Of a DNA stretch of 64,000 bases, positions 60,598 through 64,000 are shown piece after piece. The DNA is taken from assembly GCF_000413055.1 (NCBI RefSeq), contig NZ_KE332518.1:469032-533031 (forward strand), in the 5' to 3' direction. The translations under genes and the position numbers were made by a program. Within the stretch, counting starts at the first letter, position 1. Every line of letters starts with the position of its first letter. Below the pieces are notes generated by a model that worked only from the letters and a program-made list of their open reading frames with translations, searched no databases and was not told where the DNA came from. Source of the stretch: Treponema maltophilum ATCC 51939. Lineage in GTDB: Bacteria > Spirochaetota > Spirochaetia > Treponematales > Treponemataceae.

Positions 60598-61250
60598 TTC
60601 TGTGCGATGACCACGTTCTGTTGAGAAACGGAATAAAAAACTGGATAGAAACTCATTCAAAATACAAAGTTACGCATGAAGCGGGAACGTGGGCGGAATG
60701 CGAAAAAATTATCGAAGCGTTTCGTGCGTCCGACTGTCGCTCGTCCGGCTCTCCGAACAACCATATCGCCGTCGTGGATATTTCGTTCAAAGCCGAATAT
60801 ACGACAGCGGCCCACGAAGAAAATTGCGGTTTTGAAATAATCCGCCGTTTTACCGCACTCGGCGTTCCGTGCATCGCGTATTCAAGTCATGATTCGGGAG
60901 GATTCGTAGAACACGCCGTAAGTTCCGCCGTCGGGGCAAAAGGCTTTGTTTCAAAAAATGCGGATGAAGAAATTTTGCTTGCGGCGATTTGTGCGGTGTC
61001 TGACGGAAAAACATACATTCAGGCGGAACTGGTAACAGGTCTTTTGGAAGTAAACCACATAACGCGGACTTTTACCAAAAAAGAAAAACTCCTCTCGGAT
61101 GCGCTGACAATCCATAACACAAACGCCGAAGTTGCCGCCGCTCTCGGCATCACGGAAAAAACCGTTGTAAATTATCTTACAATTTTGTATGACAAAGCGG
61201 GAGTAAAAAGCAAACTTGAATTCTTGGAAAAGATGGGGAGGTTAAATTGA
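60582..61250 (+). CDS. NarL/LuxR-type response regulator
   Basis: A 222-residue two-component regulator. Receiver domain: acidic DD at 9-10, phospho-acceptor D66 (AVVDIS), conserved Ser in AYSSHD and Lys in GFVSKNAD. The C-terminal LuxR-type HTH has LGITEKTVVNYLTILYDKAGVKSKLEF. A ~15-residue insertion sits before the phosphorylation site (CRSSGSPNN). It overlaps the next gene (TTG start in its stop). Likely target genes are unknown; the lipoprotein downstream of the operon is a candidate. Confidence 0.88.
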   Translation: MVKNIILCDDHVLLRNGIKNWIETHSKYKVTHEAGTWAECEKIIEAFRASDCRSSGSPNNHIAVVDISFKAEYTTAAHEENCGFEIIRRFTALGVPCIAYSSHDSGGFVEHAVSSAVGAKGFVSKNADEEILLAAICAVSDGKTYIQAELVTGLLEVNHITRTFTKKEKLLSDALTIHNTNAEVAAALGITEKTVVNYLTILYDKAGVKSKLEFLEKMGRLN

Positions 61251-61843
61251 ACGTCCGAGTGAAAGCATTTTATAAAACGGTACTCCTTTGCTTGGCCGCA
61301 CTCGCTTTGAACATTGTAACTTTCTTAGTCGTCACGTATTTGCGGCTTCCCGTTTTTATGGACACGATTTTTACGGTCGCTCTCGTTTTTTATGCGGGAC
61401 TCGTGCCGGCTTTGATTGTCGCAGCGCTCTATAATCCGATTATGACGATTTTGCTTTGTGTAATTAACGGAACGGAAATCTTTTACTTTGATTCTTTGTA
61501 TGCGATCTGCGGAATCCTGATTGTCATTTCGACTTGGATTTTCAGCCGCAACAAAAAAGAATTCTTTTTCAGTCATACCGTTACGGTTTTATACCTTTTG
61601 ATTATCGCATTCGTTTCCGCTTTTTTAACCTGTTTTTCCGCAAGCGCGCTGAACACATTTATTCGTCCGCTTTTCGGAAACTTATCGCGGTTTTCCGCAA
61701 TCGACGATTTTTACATCGCTTTTCAAAATTTAAAATTCGGGACATTCCTTTCATATCTTTTGCCGCGTATTCCGATCATCGTGCTGGACAGGCTGATTTC
61801 CACTTTTTTAGGCTACGGAATATACCGGGTAATTAAACTATGA
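61247..61843 (+). CDS. Membrane sensor-like protein between RR and HK
   Basis: A 198-residue protein with about six membrane helices (10-32, 37-60, 62-75, 80-97, 107-130, 165-190) and no soluble domain. The pattern of hydrophobic segments resembles the S component of ECF transporters or the membrane part of MASE-type sensors. Lying between a response regulator and a histidine kinase with overlaps on both sides, it is probably the sensory partner of that kinase (inference from position only). Start is TTG at 61247, with GGGGAGG upstream. Confidence 0.75.
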   Translation: MNVRVKAFYKTVLLCLAALALNIVTFLVVTYLRLPVFMDTIFTVALVFYAGLVPALIVAALYNPIMTILLCVINGTEIFYFDSLYAICGILIVISTWIFSRNKKEFFFSHTVTVLYLLIIAFVSAFLTCFSASALNTFIRPLFGNLSRFSAIDDFYIAFQNLKFGTFLSYLLPRIPIIVLDRLISTFLGYGIYRVIKL

Positions 61844-62724
61844 ACGAGCAGCAATTACAGGATTTACTTTCCGCATTAAGCCTCTACACATCGTTTTTTT
61901 TCCTTTTGATCGTACTCTGTTTTGCATCTTTTGTCGCGGTTCTTTTTAGTCTGATCCACAATATAAAAAACCGCAAAAATTTACAGGGAAACCGGGAGTT
62001 TGTTTCGGAAATCATTCAGACGCAGGAAGCGGAGCGAAACCGTATAAGCCGGGAACTTCACGATACGGTAAGTCAGAATATAAAGACGCTTCTTCTAAAA
62101 GAAAAAGAACTTTCGGCGGTTTTGAGCGATTATAATTTTAAAAGCGATGAAATACAATTCAAAATCGAAAAAATCATCAGTCTCGAAAAACAAAATCAAA
62201 AGCAACTCAGAACAATCATTCAAAACTTTGCAGTGCCGGCTGTCGGCACTATTCCTTTTAAAACCGTCATAAACGATTTGTGCGAACAGTTCAAAGAGCA
62301 AAGCGGAATGGACTGCTCGTTTTTCGTTTCTCCCGAAGTTGCGCTTGACGATTTTTCAAAAGAGCAAAAGCATCACATTTTGCGGATAATTCCGGAAGCC
62401 CTGAACAACGCACAAACGCACGCAAAAGCAAGCGAGACAAGCATTGTCATAAGAAAAGTAAGCCGCAGTGAAAACCGCCGTTCCGAGCCGGTTCCGGAGC
62501 AAAACTTGCAGACCGGCGAAGATTTTATGTGCATAATGATTTTTGACGACGGGCAGGGTTTTGCCGGCACGGCACAAATTGAAAGCGGGCTATATTCGCA
62601 AAACCACTTCGGCATGAGCGGAATGGAAATGCGTGCAAAACTTTTGGGCGGTTCTCTTGTTGTGCAAAGCAATGCGGAAGCCGGAACGGAAGTGCGACTG
62701 GAAATTCCGGTAAAAAGCGTATAG
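61840..62724 (+). CDS. HisKA_3 sensor histidine kinase
   Basis: A 294-residue kinase with one N-terminal membrane helix (15-40). The dimerisation/phosphorylation box is EAERNRISRELHDTVSQN with H74. The HATPase region has ALNNAQTHAKASE (N box), IFDDGQGFAG (G1) and GMSGMEMRAKLLGGSLVV (G2). It has no extracellular sensory domain of its own. It fits as cognate kinase of the regulator at 60582. The start overlaps the membrane protein stop (ATGA). Confidence 0.9.
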   Translation: MNEQQLQDLLSALSLYTSFFFLLIVLCFASFVAVLFSLIHNIKNRKNLQGNREFVSEIIQTQEAERNRISRELHDTVSQNIKTLLLKEKELSAVLSDYNFKSDEIQFKIEKIISLEKQNQKQLRTIIQNFAVPAVGTIPFKTVINDLCEQFKEQSGMDCSFFVSPEVALDDFSKEQKHHILRIIPEALNNAQTHAKASETSIVIRKVSRSENRRSEPVPEQNLQTGEDFMCIMIFDDGQGFAGTAQIESGLYSQNHFGMSGMEMRAKLLGGSLVVQSNAEAGTEVRLEIPVKSV

Positions 62725-62772
62725 TTTCAATCCGATTCAGTCATAATCCCGAAGTTTTGACTTTCCCATTTG

Positions 62773-62799
62773 TCCCGATTTTTTCGGGAGCAAACTCCC
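62773..62799 (+). terminator. Two overlapping alternative hairpins after the kinase gene
   Basis: TCCCGA (62773-62778) pairs with TCGGGA (62784-62789). Alternatively GGGAG (62786-62790) pairs with CTCCC (62795-62799). The two stems share bases and cannot form together. There is no T tract after the first; the second is followed by TATTAT. Confidence 0.5.
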
Positions 62800-62918
62800 T
62801 ATTATGTAAGCAAAAACAAGTGTAAAATTATTCCGAACAAAAGGGTGTATCACGCCGATTCACAATTTTGTAAAAGCGATAAAAAAAAACAAGTCATATA
62901 AACCGACGAGGAGGTAGG

Positions 62919-62957
62919 ATAAAAAGCGCCGTCTGAAATATCGTCGTCGCTTTTTAT
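62919..62957. other. Hairpin in the leader of the last lipoprotein gene
   Basis: A perfect 10-bp stem ATAAAAAGCG (62919-62928) with CGCTTTTTAT (62948-62957). An AGGAGGT sequence 62909-62915 resembles a ribosome site, but no start codon follows. The T-rich arm makes it terminator-like on the plus strand. Confidence 0.6.
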
Positions 62958-63052
62958 CTCGAGTTTGTGCGGATGTTTGCGAAAGCTATGTACACATATC
63001 GTTTTTATGAAAATCGAATGAATACGATACAGTGTATTTTCGCAAACTCGAG
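62958..63052 (+). promoter_or_regulatory. Leader segment with mutually exclusive stems
   Basis: CTCGAGTTTGTGCG (62958-62971) can pair with CGCAAACTCGAG (63041-63052). GTTTGCGAAA (62975-62984) can instead pair with TTTCGCAAAC in the same right-hand stretch (63038-63047). The two structures exclude each other, as in attenuators, but a ligand or leader peptide was not found. A smaller hairpin GTGCGC/GCGCAC follows at 63063-63078. Confidence 0.45.
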
Positions 63053-63081
63053 TATTGAACGTGTGCGCTCTCGCGCACCGC

Positions 63082-63124
63082 TAAAAACTTTTTCGGAAGT
63101 TGCAACTTCCTGCAAAAGTTTTTA
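63082..63124 (+). other. Leader hairpin HP4 before the last lipoprotein gene
   Basis: TAAAAACTTTT (63082-63092) pairs with AAAAGTTTTTA (63114-63124), enclosing the perfect palindrome GGAAGTTGCAACTTCC. It ends 1-2 nt before the GGGAGGAAT ribosome site, as in HP1. Confidence 0.8.
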
Positions 63125-63134
63125 TGGGAGGAAT

Positions 63135-64000
63135 ATGAAAACCTGTTTAAGGAAAATCGGAATACGTGCGGCGGCGATTTTGTTTGCCGCATTATGTATG
63201 ATCGGATGCAAGGAAGTAAGCAGAAGCGACCCTGTTCCTGAAACTTTCACCGTAGAAATGAAAGCCGGAGAACACGGAACGGTGAGTGCAAATCCTGCAA
63301 GCGGCAAAGTTGTAAAAGACACGGAGATTACCTTTACCGCAGTACCGGAAAGCGGTTACAGAGTTGAAAAGTGGACTGTAACACCGGAGTCTGCGCTGAT
63401 CGCGGAAGGAAAGGCCGGCAACACCCTTGCAAAAGTCAAAATCACCGCAAACACAAAGGTGAACGTAAACTTTACAAATGACTTATACACGGTAACTTTG
63501 GAAAACATCGAGCCTACAAAGAAAGAGGCTGTTATAAAAGCGGTAAGCGAAATTACCGGCAGTACTCTTGAAGAAGCAAAAACGCTTGTAGAAAGCGCAC
63601 CGAAAGTGCTTAAAGAAAACATAACCGAGGCGGAAGCGGATGAAATAATTACTAAAATTGCCGAAGCAGGCGGTATGGCATCAAGACCCGAGAGATACAC
63701 CGTAGCGCTAACACCCGGAGAACACGGAACAGTGACTGCAAATCCCGTAATTCCTGCAAGCGGCAAAGTTGACAAAGACACGGAGATCACCTTTACCGCG
63801 GTTTCCGAGTCGGGCTACAAAGTCGACATGTGGACAATTACCCCCGCTTCCGCACTGCAAGAAGGCGGCACAGCCGGAAGTCCGACTGCAAAAGTAAAGA
63901 TAACTGCGGCAACAACGGTAAACGTGAGCTTTACCAAAGAGGGATACGCAGTAACATTTGATGCAAAAGGCGGAACTCCCGTACCTGCGGCACAAACCGT
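63135..64000 (+). CDS. Lipoprotein with bacterial-repeat domains and an L7/L12 C-terminal-like domain (partial)
   Basis: The frame is open from an ATG at 63135 (GGGAGG site, 4-5 nt) to the window end: 288 complete codons. Lipobox CMIGC (C25). Residues ~38-112: a bacterial repeat domain (VEMKAGEHGTVSANPASG, ESGYRVEKWTVTP). Residues ~117-183: YTVTLENIEPTKKEAVIKAV then SEITGSTLEEAKTLVESAPK and EAEADEIITKIAEAGG, which matches the ribosomal protein L7/L12 C-terminal domain pattern (VIKAVRxxTGLGLKEAKxLVExAP...EAGA). Residues ~187-270: a second repeat domain (VALTPGEHGTVTANP). From ~274: VTFDAKGGTPVPAAQT, start of a Listeria/Bacteroides-type (InlB B) repeat. Why a ribosomal-type domain sits in an exported lipoprotein is unknown. 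The rest of the gene is outside the window. Confidence 0.85.
   Translation, partial: MKTCLRKIGIRAAAILFAALCMIGCKEVSRSDPVPETFTVEMKAGEHGTVSANPASGKVVKDTEITFTAVPESGYRVEKWTVTPESALIAEGKAGNTLAKVKITANTKVNVNFTNDLYTVTLENIEPTKKEAVIKAVSEITGSTLEEAKTLVESAPKVLKENITEAEADEIITKIAEAGGMASRPERYTVALTPGEHGTVTANPVIPASGKVDKDTEITFTAVSESGYKVDMWTITPASALQEGGTAGSPTAKVKITAATTVNVSFTKEGYAVTFDAKGGTPVPAAQT

Overview
The window looks like chromosome of a free-living or host-associated treponeme (Spirochaetota) with roughly balanced base composition. The signs are a DUF115/Maf-type protein, a bactofilin, MtaB, DUF2804, paired LysM/M23 peptidases, many spirochaete-type lipoproteins with loose lipoboxes, Rpn-family nucleases and an HU-like DUF4469 protein. 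It carries lysine/DAP and KDG catabolic genes, which the minimal genome of T. pallidum is not known to have, so a larger oral, gut or bovine-type treponeme is more likely. No rRNA, CRISPR array, complete insertion sequence or prophage was seen; there is one tRNA (Lys, UUU).

Layout. 1-5.4 kb (minus): partial HD-GYP-like gene, DUF115 gene, class B PBP and signal peptidase I. 5.4-11.2 kb (plus): LysM/M23 peptidase, zinc ribbon, beta-propeller with a degenerate NodB domain, GGDEF cyclase, NudC. 11.2-14.5 kb (minus): lysA-asd-dapA. 14.6-19.9 kb (plus): parE-parC, membrane protein, YigZ. 19.9-21 kb: decayed Rpn gene, inverted-repeat element, duplicated leader. 21-27.2 kb: DUF2804, tRNA-Lys, beta-barrel, lipoprotein, mtaB-TPR-bactofilin. 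27.3-29.1 kb: eda-kdgK. 29.7-36.3 kb: lnt, atypical galactokinase-like gene, surE, two TPR proteins. 36.3-45.7 kb (minus): glycerol-1-phosphate dehydrogenase, multi-TM protein, and a 2022-codon frame fusing DinB to a large exported beta-rich protein. 45.9-51 kb: unknown protein, lipoprotein, trmB, ligA, membrane protein. 51-64 kb is the accessory-like part: Rpn nuclease, an (TCGT)18 microsatellite inside an open frame, HU-like DUF4469 protein, 23-bp iterons, three lipoproteins behind leader hairpins, and between them M23-recJ-recO and a two-component system.

Themes. (1) Around ten genes have a good sigma-70 promoter whose -10 box ends only 6-9 nt before the start codon and have no Shine-Dalgarno sequence, so they are probably transcribed as leaderless mRNAs. 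(2) The 52-64 kb region couples repeat-rich surface lipoproteins to long hairpins directly upstream of their ribosome binding sites; two of these hairpins share one architecture with compensatory base changes. (3) The last lipoprotein, cut by the window end, contains what reads as a ribosomal protein L7/L12 C-terminal domain between bacterial-repeat domains. (4) DinB is in frame with a protein carrying its own internal signal peptide.

All statements come from reading the sequence; no database search, alignment program or folding program was run.
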